Positions 29,356 through 39,650 of a stretch of DNA of 64,000 bases are shown here, one piece after another. The stretch covers positions 62,001-126,000 of the forward strand of contig JASJOG010000295.1 in assembly GCA_030142905.1 (NCBI GenBank). Direction: 5' to 3'. This DNA comes from Heliopora coerulea. Its lineage: Eukaryota > Cnidaria > Anthozoa > Scleralcyonacea > Helioporidae. The notes under the pieces were generated by a model. It was given only the letters and a program-made list of their open reading frames with translations, made no database searches and was not told the DNA's origin. The position numbers and the translations under genes were made by a program. Numbering within the stretch: position 1 is the stretch's first letter; each line of letters starts with the position of its first letter.

Positions 29356-31138
29356 AGTGCTTTGAGATTTTATCAAATTCGTCAAAAACGCTTATCTCCA
29401 CGAGATAAGACAATTAGTGAACGAACAGTGAAACTACTGTGGATGCATTAAGTAGTTTTTCTCGAAAGTTTGCACTACCTTGCCAATCCTTTTAAAATGG
29501 TCTATTCGGGATAGAGAAGATAATAAAAGTATTAGTTCATTGATTGGAGCACTATTTCAGAAAATATGGTAATGTTAAGAAAATGGCCTCTTTAGCCTTA
29601 TACGCCAAAAATGCATAATATTGTTTAGAATTGGTTCCAAAAGAAATACGTGTTCAAAAATCTCCCAAACCTCCTAATATACACCTTTCCACCCTTACAT
29701 CATAAAATAAGGTGCTGTAAGAATTTGTCAAACCCGTCAAAAACGCTTTATCTCCACGAGATAAGACGATTAATGAAACGAACAGTGAAACTACTGTGGT
29801 TGCAGTGAGTAGTTTTTAACGACTGTTTGGGAAATCTCGCCAATGCTTCTAAAATAATCTATTCGTGTCAGAGAAGAGAATAAAAGCATTAGTTCATTGA
29901 TTGGAGTACTATTTCGAAAATATGGCAATGATTAGAAAATGCCCTCTTCAGCCACAAACGTCCAAAACGCATAATAATGGTTAGAATTTGTTTGTGGAAA
30001 TATATGTGCGTAAAACTTTCCCAAACCTCCTAAAATGATCCATTCCACTCGCACTTGATAAACCAAATCGAATTTCGTCGATTCGACGAGGTGCTTTGAG
30101 ATTTTATAAAATGCGCCAAAAACTCTTTATTTCCACGAGATAAGACAATTAGTAAAACGAACAGTGAAACTACTGTGGATGCATTAAGTAGTTTTTCTCG
30201 AAATTTTGCCCAACCTCGCCAATGCTTCTAAAATGGTCTATTAGGGTTAGAGAAGATAATAAAAGTATTAGTTCATTGATTGGAGCACTATTTCAGAATA
30301 TATGGTAATGTTTAGAAAATGGCCCGTTTAGCCTTATACAGCTAAAATTTATAATAATGTTTATAATTGGTTCGAAACGAAATACGTGTCCAAAAACCTC
30401 CCAAACCTCCTTAAATGCTCCTATCCACCCATACATCATAAAACAAATCAAATTTTGTTGAATCGACGAGATGCTGTGAGAATTTGTCAAACCCGTCAAA
30501 AAAGCTTTATCTCCACGAGGTAAGACGATTAATGAAACGAACAGTGAAACTACTCTGGTTGCAGTGAGTAGTTTTAAGCGAAAGTTTGCGAAATCTCGCC
30601 AATGCTTCTAAAATGATCTATTCGTGTCAGAGAAGAGAATAAAAGTATTAGTTCATTGATTGGAGTTTTATTTCCAAAATATTGCAATGATTAGAAAATG
30701 CCCTCTTCAGCCACAAACGTCCAAAACGCATAATAATTGTTAGAATTTGTTTGGGGAAATATAAGTGCGTAAAACTTTCTCAAACCTCCTAAAATGATCT
30801 ATTCTACTCGCACTTGATAAAACAAATCGAATTTGGTCGATTCGACGAGGTGCTTTGAGATTTTATCAAATTCGTCAAAAACGCTTTATCTCCTCGAGAT
30901 AAGACGATTAGTGAAACAAACAGTGAAACTACTGTGGATGTATTAAGTAGTTTTTCTCGAAAGTTTGCACAACCTCGCCATTGCTTCTATAATGATCTAT
31001 TCGGGTTAGAGAAGATAATAAAAGTATTAGTTCATTGATTGGAGCACTATTTCAGAAAATATGGTAATGCTAAGAAAATGGGCGCTTTAGCCTCATACGC
31101 CAAAAATACATAATAATGGTTAGAATTGGTTCCAAACG
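29356..31138. repeat. Satellite array, ~380-bp monomer, right part
   Basis: About 4.7 further monomers of the same family as 3245-11510, in the same orientation. The segment at about 29790-30100 is nearly identical to 10430-10740, showing shared variants across the insertion. The array ends abruptly at the transposase gene near 31139. Confidence 0.95.
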
Positions 31139-32055
31139 AAAAAATCCAGTGGAGTCAAATCTGGAGATCTCGGTGGCCATTCTACGGGACGGTTTAAGGC
31201 AATAACTCGGTTTCCAAACAATTGTTCCAAACGCTCAGAAACAATTCGTCTCCTGTGAGGTGGTGCTCCGTCTTGTATCCACCAAAGCCGCTGAAACCGG
31301 CCATTTTCGTTCGGAGTGAAACGGCGTATTTCCCTCAATTCAGGAACCACTTGCTCATTTATCATTTGCAGGTAGTCATCGCCGTCTATGTTCTGCCGAA
31401 AGAAGAAAGGACCAATGATAGTTCCATTGCCAATCAACCCAACCCATACAGTTACCTTGTGACGGTCATCATGTCGCTGATACTCAAAGTCTATGGGTTG
31501 TTGACCACGGGGACAGTACTGTCGGATGTTATGGGTATTGACAGAGGTATTAAGGGCAAATCCTGCTTCGTCTCCAATAAGTACGTTTTCAAGAAAACGG
31601 GCTGGTCGGTTCAGAAGGCCCTGGCAAAACCGTTCTCGCCGTTGGTAATCACCTGGAAGCAATTGATGGCGCAGTATCATTTGGAATGGGTGAAATCGTA
31701 AGTCCAACCGTGTGATACTATTAAAGGCCGCAGATGATAAATCAAGACCATTCCGTCGAGCGCTTATTCTCTCCTCATCTGGCCTCTGATTTTCGATCTC
31801 ATTTCGTACGGCTTCGATGTTTTCTTGAGTCCTTGCTGTTCTCAGACGTCCTGATCTTCCCCTGTTGAGGTTGCAACTTGTCCCATTGGCACTGTACTTA
31901 GCCACATTCTTGTAAACTGCAGCTCGAGATGGACAGCGCACATCAGGGTACTGTTCTCGAAACCTTTCCAGCACTCTCGTCACGTTCCTGTTATTACAAT
32001 GGTATTCTGTCACCAAAAAAGCTCTCTGCTGTGGAGTGTACTGCGGCCTTACCAT
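31120..32055 (-). CDS. Mariner/IS630-like transposase, 3' end lost
   Basis: 311 aa from the ATG at 32055, which opens MVRPQYTPQQRAFLVTEY, a helix-turn-helix DNA-binding region (about residues 1-75). A basic linker follows (NLNRGRSGRLRTARTQEN), then a DDE/D catalytic core: VLIGDEAGFAL (first Asp), WWIQDGAPPH (second Asp) and WPPRSPDLTPLDFF (third acidic region, 37 residues later). The Trp-Pro-x-Arg-Ser-Pro-Asp-Leu-Thr-Pro word is a hallmark of the Tc1/mariner/IS630 superfamily. The frame reads through the junction into satellite DNA and ends a few codons later, so the normal C-terminus is lost. The frame is otherwise open, suggesting a fairly recent insertion. Full activity is doubtful. Confidence 0.85.
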   Translation of the reverse strand: MVRPQYTPQQRAFLVTEYHCNNRNVTRVLERFREQYPDVRCPSRAAVYKNVAKYSANGTSCNLNRGRSGRLRTARTQENIEAVRNEIENQRPDEERISARRNGLDLSSAAFNSITRLDLRFHPFQMILRHQLLPGDYQRRERFCQGLLNRPARFLENVLIGDEAGFALNTSVNTHNIRQYCPRGQQPIDFEYQRHDDRHKVTVWVGLIGNGTIIGPFFFRQNIDGDDYLQMINEQVVPELREIRRFTPNENGRFQRLWWIQDGAPPHRRRIVSERLEQLFGNRVIALNRPVEWPPRSPDLTPLDFFVWNQF

Positions 32056-32614
32056 TTTTCAAATGTTTGATATGAAAAACAAGCTAGAAAATGAATTTGA
32101 TTCACAATTCCTAAACCGGACATCCCTCTTGCATTCCCCCAGGAGTAATTAACATAGCCTTTTATTAAACAAAAGAATGAAAAAAGAGTATTCACTCTTA
32201 GCTTAGTCATCCGAGCAATCACTCATGAATGAAACCATTCGTGCATGAAAAATGTTACGCGAGCTACGAGTTAAACAGAAAAAAAGTCCAAATTTACGCA
32301 GTTGTGCGGCCAACTTAATGTTCATCAAATTTTCTGAAATTTTGATACTTTGTAAAAAATTACTCAAACTTTCAGCCCATTGATTCAAATTGGATTTTAA
32401 TCCCCTCATTCATGTTTGCACAAGCCATTCAAAATGACGCTTCCACAAACCGCTCTCCCTTTTTTCGAGGTTAAATTTTCTGTTTATTTTTAGTGTTAGA
32501 TTGACCTGAAGATGCTAAAGTACCTGTACTAACATAAATCCATGAGATATTTTGATAAATCTATAGTTTTCTAGACATTTCAAAATTGTCTACTTTTTTT
32601 TGATACACCCTGTA
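31139..32614 (-). mobile_element. Mariner/IS630-like transposon, truncated at the satellite
   Basis: The 5' end is intact: the minus strand starts with TA then CAGGGTGTATCA (32612-32601), an end also seen in shorter form at 36207. The 3' end is missing because the element stops at the satellite junction near 31139. It carries one transposase gene. Confidence 0.8.
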
Positions 32615-32818
32615 TAAACATACATATATATATAAGTAAATTTCATCATACTAAGTGTAGATGTTTTTGTAAGCTTGGATATATATGATGAAAAGTTTGT
32701 TCTCAAGTTTTTAACTCAGAAATTTCCCGAGATAAAAGCTTGAGAACAAACTTTTCATCATATATATATATATATTGTAAAAAGGCTTAGTGTGGCAAAA
32801 GAATATGTTAGTATATTC
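32056..32818. other. Transposon 5' region, then AT-rich spacer with a 27-bp palindrome
   Basis: The 5' non-coding part of the mariner-like element reaches about 32614. Beyond it, 32681-32707 and 32739-32765 are perfect 27-bp inverted copies (ATATATGATGAAAAG...) around a 31-nt loop, perhaps a MITE-like unit. TA-rich DNA follows. No gene seen. Confidence 0.7.
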
Positions 32819-33028
32819 TAACCACTCATATCAAGTTGTCACACAAACGTTTTCGATTTATCAGCTTTTCAGCTGCAAAGGATTTACTGAGTGGTATCTG
32901 GTATTTATATTTACAAGTTTGAATTATTTAACGTCTTGTTATTTGTTATGGTAATTATGTGAATAGTGTAGTTATGAGTCATCTAATATTTACATAGTTT
33001 ATTGTCATAAATAGGTAACAAACAAGTG

Positions 33029-33866
33029 CTAATTGAAGATCAAATTGGTATTTAAATCTGGTTGAAGTATATTTATGATTTCTAGTTCTTTTGTTTCCCT
33101 AAATGGTCGGGTGGAGTTTACACATTGGTATATAGGCATAATGTTGAAATGTCCATTGCTGCATTTCGCTATGTATTCACTGATGTCTAAATGTCGATAT
33201 TCTTCCTGCTTAATTTGCTCCTTGAGATGGGTAACTCTTTTCCGAAAATTTTTAGTTTGGCTCACGTAAGAACTTTCGCATTCTGGACAAATTATTACAT
33301 AAATAACGTTTTTAGACTTGCAGTCCATTGCAGTTTTTATTTTCCAATGTTTTCCGTTTTTCAGCGTTAACGAATTTCCATTAATCATGACATCGCATGT
33401 GCCGCATCTCGATTCATGACAGTTCGATATGCTTGTAGTAAGTTTCTCCGAGGTAAAATGTGCGTCAAGTGCTGTTTTAAGTTCTTTGGCGGGCGTCCGT
33501 TGATGATCAAATTTGTTTTGGCCAGTATGCGCTTCATTTTATTAGAGTTGTTGAGGAATTTTAGGTCTTCTTTGATATTTTCGATGATTTGGGGATTATT
33601 GGGATTGTGAGTTATGACTAATGGGAATGAATCTTTCTTTTCTATTGTCCTCTTTGTCGATTTCAGTTCCATTACAGTCAGGAACGTTGCTTTCTCGATG
33701 CCCTTTGAAATTATATTTTTGGAATAATTTTGTTTCCTTAAAAAATGTTCACGTTCCACCAATCTTCTTCTTCTAACGTCTGGTTCGGATACGATGAGGA
33801 ATATTCGTCGCGCAAGTATGAATTATAAGTGACAAGAATTATAGTTTAAATACTGGTGTGTGTCCC

Positions 33867-33908
<42 letters not shown>

Positions 33909-35583
33909 GTTATTTAATCTTATTTAAAACACGGTAGCATTTCAGCGATGCTGATTTTCAAATGGCCGTGTATCACTAATAAAACTAACATTAACATTCT
34001 ATTTTATACTTAGACGTACACAATTATTCTAATTATTAACAAAATAAAATTTATAGATTTGGAATTCTACTCAAAAACTACTTCTAATATTCATAAGAGT
34101 GCTTAATTTACTATATCTAATTTCTTACAAAAGGGTTTTTAATAAACGATTTGAATGATGTTAGTGACATATTACCTTTTATGACATTGTCGATTACTTT
34201 CTTAGGTAATTTGTTCCAGGACACAGCTCCTTGATACGAGAAACTCTTCTTTAAAAAATTTGTGCGAGGTTTAGGCAAATGAAGATATCGATTGTTACTA
34301 CGAAGTTCGTGACTGGTATTGCAGTTTAGATTAAATAACTGAGTTAGGTACTTTGGGCTTAGTCCTCGTAGTGCTTTGAACGTCATTACCAATTGCCTTT
34401 CCTCTAAGATTTCTTTAATGGATTTCCAGTTCAACATTTCAAAAATTTGGGATGACCTTTCATCATAAGTAGACCTTGTTATCACACGTGCAGCTCTTTT
34501 TTGTAATTTGTGTAGTTTGTTAATATGATCAGTGTGAGAATTTTGCCATACCGTAGAACAGTATGTAAAGTGGGGCAGAACGAGTGAGTTGTACATTGTT
34601 ACCAAGACATCTTGTATAACAAAGTCTCGAGCTCTTCTTAATAATCCAATGCATGAGGATAAAGTTTTACATTGTTTTGCATTATGTTCATGCCATTTAA
34701 GTTTTCATTGTAGAAAATGTCCGTGTGTAGCTTTCCTCCGTTCGTGTATAATAAAATGTCTAGAAATGGAAGGTTTTGTTGCCTTTTTCTATGGTAAATT
34801 TAATTTTTTCGTGGAGGTCGTTCAGCAAGTCGTAGAATTTCATTAAATCCTTCTCAGATCTTTTCCGAATTATAAAACAATCGTCCAAAAATCTCTTGAA
34901 AAGTTTTATAAAATCGTCTTTGTTTTCGTTTCCAAAAGTGTCTTCGTACCTTGAATATAGTTCTTTCTCAAGGTAACTCGTCATTAGTGTTGCATATGTG
35001 GGGCCACTTTATTTTCCATAGCTGTTCCTTGAATTTGTCTTTAAAATTTTCCATCAAAGTGAAATGTATGTTCTTTTAACACAATGGAAATTGCTGCGAG
35101 GATAAATTCTTTGGAGAATGGTCAGGCTATCGGGCATTTGTGGTTGTTCAGCCAGTATTTCACCGCTGTTAATCCAAGTTCGTCGGGAGATGTTCGTATA
35201 TAAGCTGACAACATCAAAAGATACTAAGAGTGAATTTTCATCAATTTCTGACGGCATTTGTTGAAGAAAATCTATATCATCTCGAAAGAAGCTTGTAACG
35301 TGTTTACACAGTGGTTTTAGAATTAAGTCAATAAAGTTGCTTAGTCGATGTGTTGGTGACGATGGTCCAGCTACTATGGGCCTCATTTTCAAATCAGTTG
35401 GTGGTGGTAGTTTGATGTATTCTGTATTTTGCTCTTGTATTGCTTCTTCGATATGCTGGGATTTGTGAATTTTGGGTAAACCACAAAAATTTGATGTTTT
35501 CCAAGTAAAATTTTGGATATAGTCTTTTTCCTTGTAAATATTATGTGATTAAATATTAGATGACTCATAACTACGCTATTCAC
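33029..35583 (-). pseudogene. Penelope-like reverse transcriptase and GIY-YIG endonuclease, fragmented
   Basis: Minus-strand pieces are 35583-35389 (KHQIFVVYPKFTNPSISKKQ), 35392-35054 (RPIVAGPSSPTHRLSNFID, SLLVSFDVVSLYTNI), 34984-34760 (FKRFLDDCFII, the RT catalytic Asp pair), 33762-33385 (linker with FPLVITHNPNNPQI) and 33388-33029 (GIY-YIG-type region, KNVIYVIICPECESSYVSQT). The order is that of Penelope-like elements: RT then a C-terminal GIY-YIG endonuclease. Several frame changes and stops separate the pieces, and a non-LTR element sits between the RT and the linker. In the GIY-YIG core the second motif reads YVSQT rather than the usual YVGQT. It is not functional. Confidence 0.85.
33869..34710 (-). 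mobile_element. 5'-truncated non-LTR retrotransposon nested in the Penelope-like element
   Basis: The minus strand encodes the C-terminal part of a CR1/L2/jockey-like reverse transcriptase: LRRARDFVIQDVLVT, then MYNSLVLPHFTYCSTVWQN, LHKLQKRAARVITRS, RGLSPKYLTQLF and AVSWNKLPKKV, open as 162 codons at 34605-34117. The 3' end, on the minus strand, is an (AAT)n tail at 33908-33869, the microsatellite tail typical of such elements. Penelope-like coding sequence stops at one side and resumes at the other. Confidence 0.85.
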
Positions 35584-35808
35584 ATAATTACCATAACAAA
35601 TAATAAGACGTTAATTAATTCAAACTTGTAAATATAAATACCAGATACTACTCAGTAAATCTTTTGCCGCTGAAGAGCTAATAAAGCGAAAACGTTTGTG
35701 CAACAACTTGATATGAGTGGTTAATATACTATTGCATATTGCTCCTTTCTGTTGCTTCACTAAATCTTTTAACTATATTTTTAACTGGGTTTACAACTAA
35801 AAGAATTA

Positions 35809-35811
<3 letters not shown>

Positions 35812-35887
<76 letters not shown>

Positions 35888-35888
35888 C
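35812..35888. repeat. (CT)n-(TA)n microsatellite
   Basis: About 27 CT units are followed by about 10 TA units. Another TA/TG-rich tract lies at about 35958-35998. Confidence 0.98.
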
Positions 35889-36013
35889 ATACCGGCATGT
35901 TTCCTCAAAGTTGGAACATTTCTATGATTAAAATAAGAGGCCAAAAATGAGAAACATCATATATATATATATATAGTATATATGTGTGTGTGTGTGTGTT
36001 AATGTGTTCAATC

Positions 36014-36053
36014 TGCAGACGTACGTTTCGCTGTACCACAGCTCATCTGTGCT
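36014..36053 (-). ncRNA. Hammerhead ribozyme motif (type I, short stem III)
   Basis: The minus strand reads CAGATGA (core box 1), then a perfect stem II GCTGT-GGT-ACAGC, then GAAA (core box 2), then palindromic stem III CGTACG, then T and the cleavage base C at 36018. The stem I strands GCA and TGC pair on either side. This matches the hammerheads reported in Penelope-like elements and retrozymes of animals. One core base departs from consensus (CAGATGA instead of CTGATGA), which would be expected to reduce or abolish cleavage. Confidence 0.75.
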
Positions 36054-36206
36054 TGGAACGAACATTGATTGATAAGGGAACAGAGCGCTCAAACCACTAT
36101 TCGGGCGGCGAGCATTGCTAAACGCTATTGGTTGCCATTAAATATTCATAGAGTGTTCAACAACATCGAGATGTGGGAGTGTATATATGTTCAATCTCCA
36201 TATATA

Positions 36207-36782
36207 CAGGGTGAGTCAAAAGTAGCGCCCAACACCTGTTTTAGGATTGTCAGTTTGTTGTTTGTTTGATATTTATATTACAGTGTGCAAGAAGGTAGAA
36301 ATAAATGAAAGACACGTTTTCAAATTATTTATTTTAATTATTCCATTTCTTCAGGGAATAAAGAATTGTAACAGGCTGTTTTGCTTGCAATGTTCAAAGT
36401 GTCGTCCCTCGTGATCAATGTATAATTGTAATCGAGCAGGCATAGAGTGACACACATGCTTGCAGAGTTCGCTATCAATTTCCTCAAACTTTTCAGTGAT
36501 TTTAGCTTTCAATTCCTGAAAAGTACGAGGTTTTTCACGATAAACAAGGTCTTTCAGGGTCCCCCCAAACAAAGAAATCTGCATGTGTGAGGTGTCGAGA
36601 GCATGCCGGCCACTCAATTGGGCTGCGTCGTCCGATCCACTTTCCAGGAAGGTTTTCATCAAGCCACTGGCAAACATGTCTTGCATAAAGAGGTGGGGCT
36701 CATTAAGGTAACATATTAAAAACATCAACAACAACATTAGCATAACTTCCTAGTAACTGTGCGCTACTTTTGACTCATCCTG
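36207..36782 (-). mobile_element. Internally deleted mariner/IS630-like element with TA target duplication
   Basis: The ends CAGGGTGAGTCAAAAGTAGCG (left) and CGCTACTTTTGACTCATCCTG (right) form inverted repeats flanked by TA. It is 576 bp long. The inside holds only the C-terminal part of a transposase related to the one at 31120-32055: an EWPAC...ADFFVWG segment in one frame, then LVYREKPRTFQELKAKITEK and HVCHSMPARLQLYIDHEGRH in another (minus strand, 36743-36351). It is a relic. Confidence 0.8.
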
Positions 36783-36786
36783 TACA

Positions 36787-36849
<63 letters not shown>

Positions 36850-37551
36850 GGGTGAGTGAAATTCTTCTCGAAGTTCATACTCAACATATTCAATGCATTA
36901 CATAAAACAAGAGCCGCGTTTCCTTCCATTTGAATACGAGGCGATGTGCATGTGTCATAGATTGGATAAAGTGCATCCACCATTGCGTCATGGTCTAATG
37001 AACAATTCATTACATTATGAGTTCCTGATTTTGGCGGCGCATTAAGTCAGCATAAAAAATTATAAACTAGTGTCTACGATTCAATCGATTTTCTGGACCA
37101 TCAGTTAATAATTTTTTCCGCGGAGTTATACCGGAGCCAAAAACAGTTAAGAACTCATTTCTTACTGGTTCGTGCCAGTGGTGAGCATGTTTCGTCACCT
37201 GAAGAGTTAAAAAACGGTATAATCCAGGTGCAACAGTGGCCTCCTCTTAACCTTCGCCAGTGACGATGTGTACTCTACTACTTTGCTCTGGTTTACGCCA
37301 GAGGATCTTATTCGTCAAGGGGAGGACTCCAGTTGCGAAAGTCTTAAAAGTAATCTTCTCAATCAACTTTACAATCAACCATTTATGTTGCTGTGGAAGA
37401 AAATCCACATCTTATGTAACAGTTATCTTACCATTCTTACTCCACCTCTTCTTATTTTTACCTCGTAATTTCCAAATTCATTATTGTTAAATTGATGTCA
37501 GTCGTTGATCTTTGCACACTAGTAAATCTATAATGTTAATTTCCTCTTTAG
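36783..37551. other. TA microsatellite and intronic or intergenic DNA upstream of the lectin exon
   Basis: A (TA)n tract with short TATG/CATA variants covers 36783-36850. The rest has no open frame with recognisable similarity. A polypyrimidine tract precedes the AG at 37550-37551. Confidence 0.6.
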
Positions 37552-37946
37552 ATGCTTTGAAAAGTACGTTCTGCCCTCTCGGCTGGGTTTGTCTTCATTC
37601 TCAATGCTACTACTTTAGTAAACGTAAAACCGATTTGCATAGTGCAAATTCAACATGTCGCAGTCTTAGCGGGAACTTGGTTGTTCCGAGGAATAGCAAG
37701 GTTGAAAGCTTAATCAGGAGCATGATTAATCAATACGGCCTGCATTATCCCTGGATTGGTATAAAAAGACACAATGATGGTCAATTTTATACTGTTTATG
37801 ACACAAAGCCCTCTTATACAGACTGGGCACAGGGAGAACCGAATGATGGAGGTGGAAACGAGGATTGTGGACATTTTTTTTATACTTCCCTAAAGTGGAA
37901 TGACATTCCTTGTTCGAATCACTATCATTTCATTTGCGAGTATTAA
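37552..37946 (+). CDS. C-type lectin domain exon (terminal exon)
   Basis: The exon starts after the acceptor TTTCCTCTTTAG and ends at TAA (37944-37946). It encodes a nearly complete C-type lectin-like domain: CPLGWVCLHSQCYYFS, a helix with HSANSTCRSLSGNLVVPRN, WIGIKRHNDGQFY, the sugar-binding EPN motif in WAQGEPNDGGGNEDCG, the WND motif in SLKWNDIPCSNHYHFICEY and the closing Cys residues. EPN plus WND predict Ca2+-dependent mannose-type binding. The product is likely a secreted or membrane lectin of the host, perhaps in microbe recognition. Upstream exons with a signal peptide are not visible nearby. A poly(A) signal AATAAA lies near 38171. Confidence 0.85.
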
Positions 37947-39380
37947 AAATTTAACTTTGAAAAGTACAAGAGATCAGTCTGTAATGGAACAAGTAAGCTT
38001 GGAAGAATTGGTTTTCAATCAGAATCTTGGACTTTGTAAGATTTGATCTTCGGGCAGTGTTTTGTTTCGTATATTTATGAGTCAAAAATAATGATTTTCT
38101 TCGTTTTAATCAGAAACCTGCTAATACATATCCTTTATCAACACTTGTAATCTTATCAACATATGATTAAATAAAGCAAATTTCGCACCACGGGTTGATA
38201 TGTTTTAACCCTCAGCTAAATATTGGGATGTATACGACCAACTGTTTTTTCGTCGAAATTTTATCCATATGAATTAACTCAACAAATCAAGCGAAAAGCA
38301 TTTATTTCAAACTGTTTTCCTTATAAATTGTTTAAGAAGGACAAAACAAGCGATAAAAAGAACCCCATTTTCTGCTCCTCTCCCCTACTCCACTAAAGGG
38401 ACAGTAAGTTCACAAGAGCAGGGTGTCTGCATAGTCCCAACCACACCAGTGAACTCAAACAGCATACCAAGTGGGTTGAATTAAAAGACCTCAAAAATAA
38501 TCTTCCCTAAAGAATTAGATTGCACATACTTTTACACTTCTTACTTAGAAACGTTTTTCTGAACCCCTGACAAGAATCTAAACCGTTACCTTCTGATCGC
38601 CAGTGATCATTCAAAATTATCTCTTCTCATACCACGAAGCAAGCACTTCATTTTCGGATTACCACAGGCTTGTACCGAGGGGTCAATGACAGTGTGGGCA
38701 ATGGATTCTGTTTACACTCATTATCAATCGTATGTACGTTTTCAACCTCCTCAATTGCTTCCTGTCTCTTGTCATACTATTTTCCTGCAAATTTCTGGGG
38801 GATCCAGCCTGCCCCACTGCCCCCCGTCAGGTACGGATCTGATGTAGGATGATTTTTTTTAAGATTACTAATTGCTTGGACACCTGTCCATCTTACGCTG
38901 TTCCTCAGTTCCTTCAAGAGGGCGGCCGAGTGACGAGGGTCTGAATGGGGTTGGGATTATAAGATTGGCAGTGATTCGTTTGTTGCAATTCTTATATTTT
39001 TATCAATGCAATGTAGACAAAACATAGAAGTAGATTATTGGATGCAAATCCCGTTGTGTCTCAGGGGTGTAAGAAGCTAGTTAAAGTAATGCATGGGCGT
39101 TTTCCGGCAAATCTTTACGTCGCCTTTATCGGACAATACTGAGGCAATACTTACAGATTTAACTCTATGATAAGGAATATTGCAATGGATTGCTATATTA
39201 TCCATTAAAAGACTAAATACGATTATAAAATGCTGCAGCTTTTTTAATCTTTAATTTTGGCGATACTATAAGTGATCAAAGATTTATCTGAGTTTTAAAG
39301 ACATCTCCATTTAACTCTAAAGTATAGTAAAGTATCAACCATAGTTAACACTATGCACAGTAGATTAGATTTTTATACAT
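37947..39380. other. Lectin 3' UTR and spacer without recognised gene
   Basis: It contains an AATAAA near 38171, likely the lectin poly(A) signal, then unique sequence. No open frame with recognisable content. A GC-richer patch at about 38800-38950 could be an old repeat, but I see no paired ends. Confidence 0.5.
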
Positions 39381-39539
39381 TGTTGTGTTGAATGATCGGA
39401 TCTGGATAGTCACGTGAGAGACTCGTGGCCTCGACCAGGGGCCGAGAAGGTTGGCGGGAGTTTTTGAGTAAGAATTGAGGAGACTGTAAAACTCTAGAGA
39501 TTAGATCGGTCACTAATAAATACGATAACTAACACAACA
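39381..39539 (+). repeat. Gypsy 5' LTR
   Basis: It starts TGTTGTGTTG and ends AACACAACA, an extended inverted terminal repeat. It differs from the 3' LTR only in GATCGGATC versus GATCTGATC. Confidence 0.97.
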
Positions 39540-39557
39540 TGGTGTCAGGAGTGGGAT
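39540..39557 (+). promoter_or_regulatory. Primer-binding site, probably tRNA-Leu
   Basis: TGGTGTCAGGAGTGGGAT directly follows the 5' LTR. The TGG start is the complement of CCA-3', and the sequence fits the 3' end of metazoan tRNA-Leu from memory. Confidence 0.75.
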
Positions 39558-39650
39558 CTCCAAAGACCGCGTGAAGGTAAGCTACGCGCTACAATTTGTT
39601 TTACTGAGAAAATACGGGATTGTGTAGCAGTAAAATCGACGAGTATCGTT

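Larger units (their letters stand above)
32819..35725 (-). mobile_element. Penelope-like retroelement, decayed, with inverted terminal repeats
   Basis: The element is bounded by ~180-bp inverted repeats (32819-32998 and 35546-35725; ACCACTCATATCAAGTTGT at one end, its complement at the other). Penelope-like elements can carry terminal repeats in inverted orientation. Coding remnants lie on the minus strand and are split by a nested non-LTR insertion at about 33869-34710. Confidence 0.85.

Noticed and set aside
34117..34605. This RT fragment as part of the Penelope-like element
   Set aside because: Its words (LVLPHFTYCSTVWQN, LQKRAARVITRS) are those of CR1/L2/jockey-type non-LTR elements, and it has an (AAT)n tail.
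35729..35944. Frames with ERERERER or SLSLSLSL and YIYIYI runs
   Set aside because: Translations of the CT/TA microsatellite.
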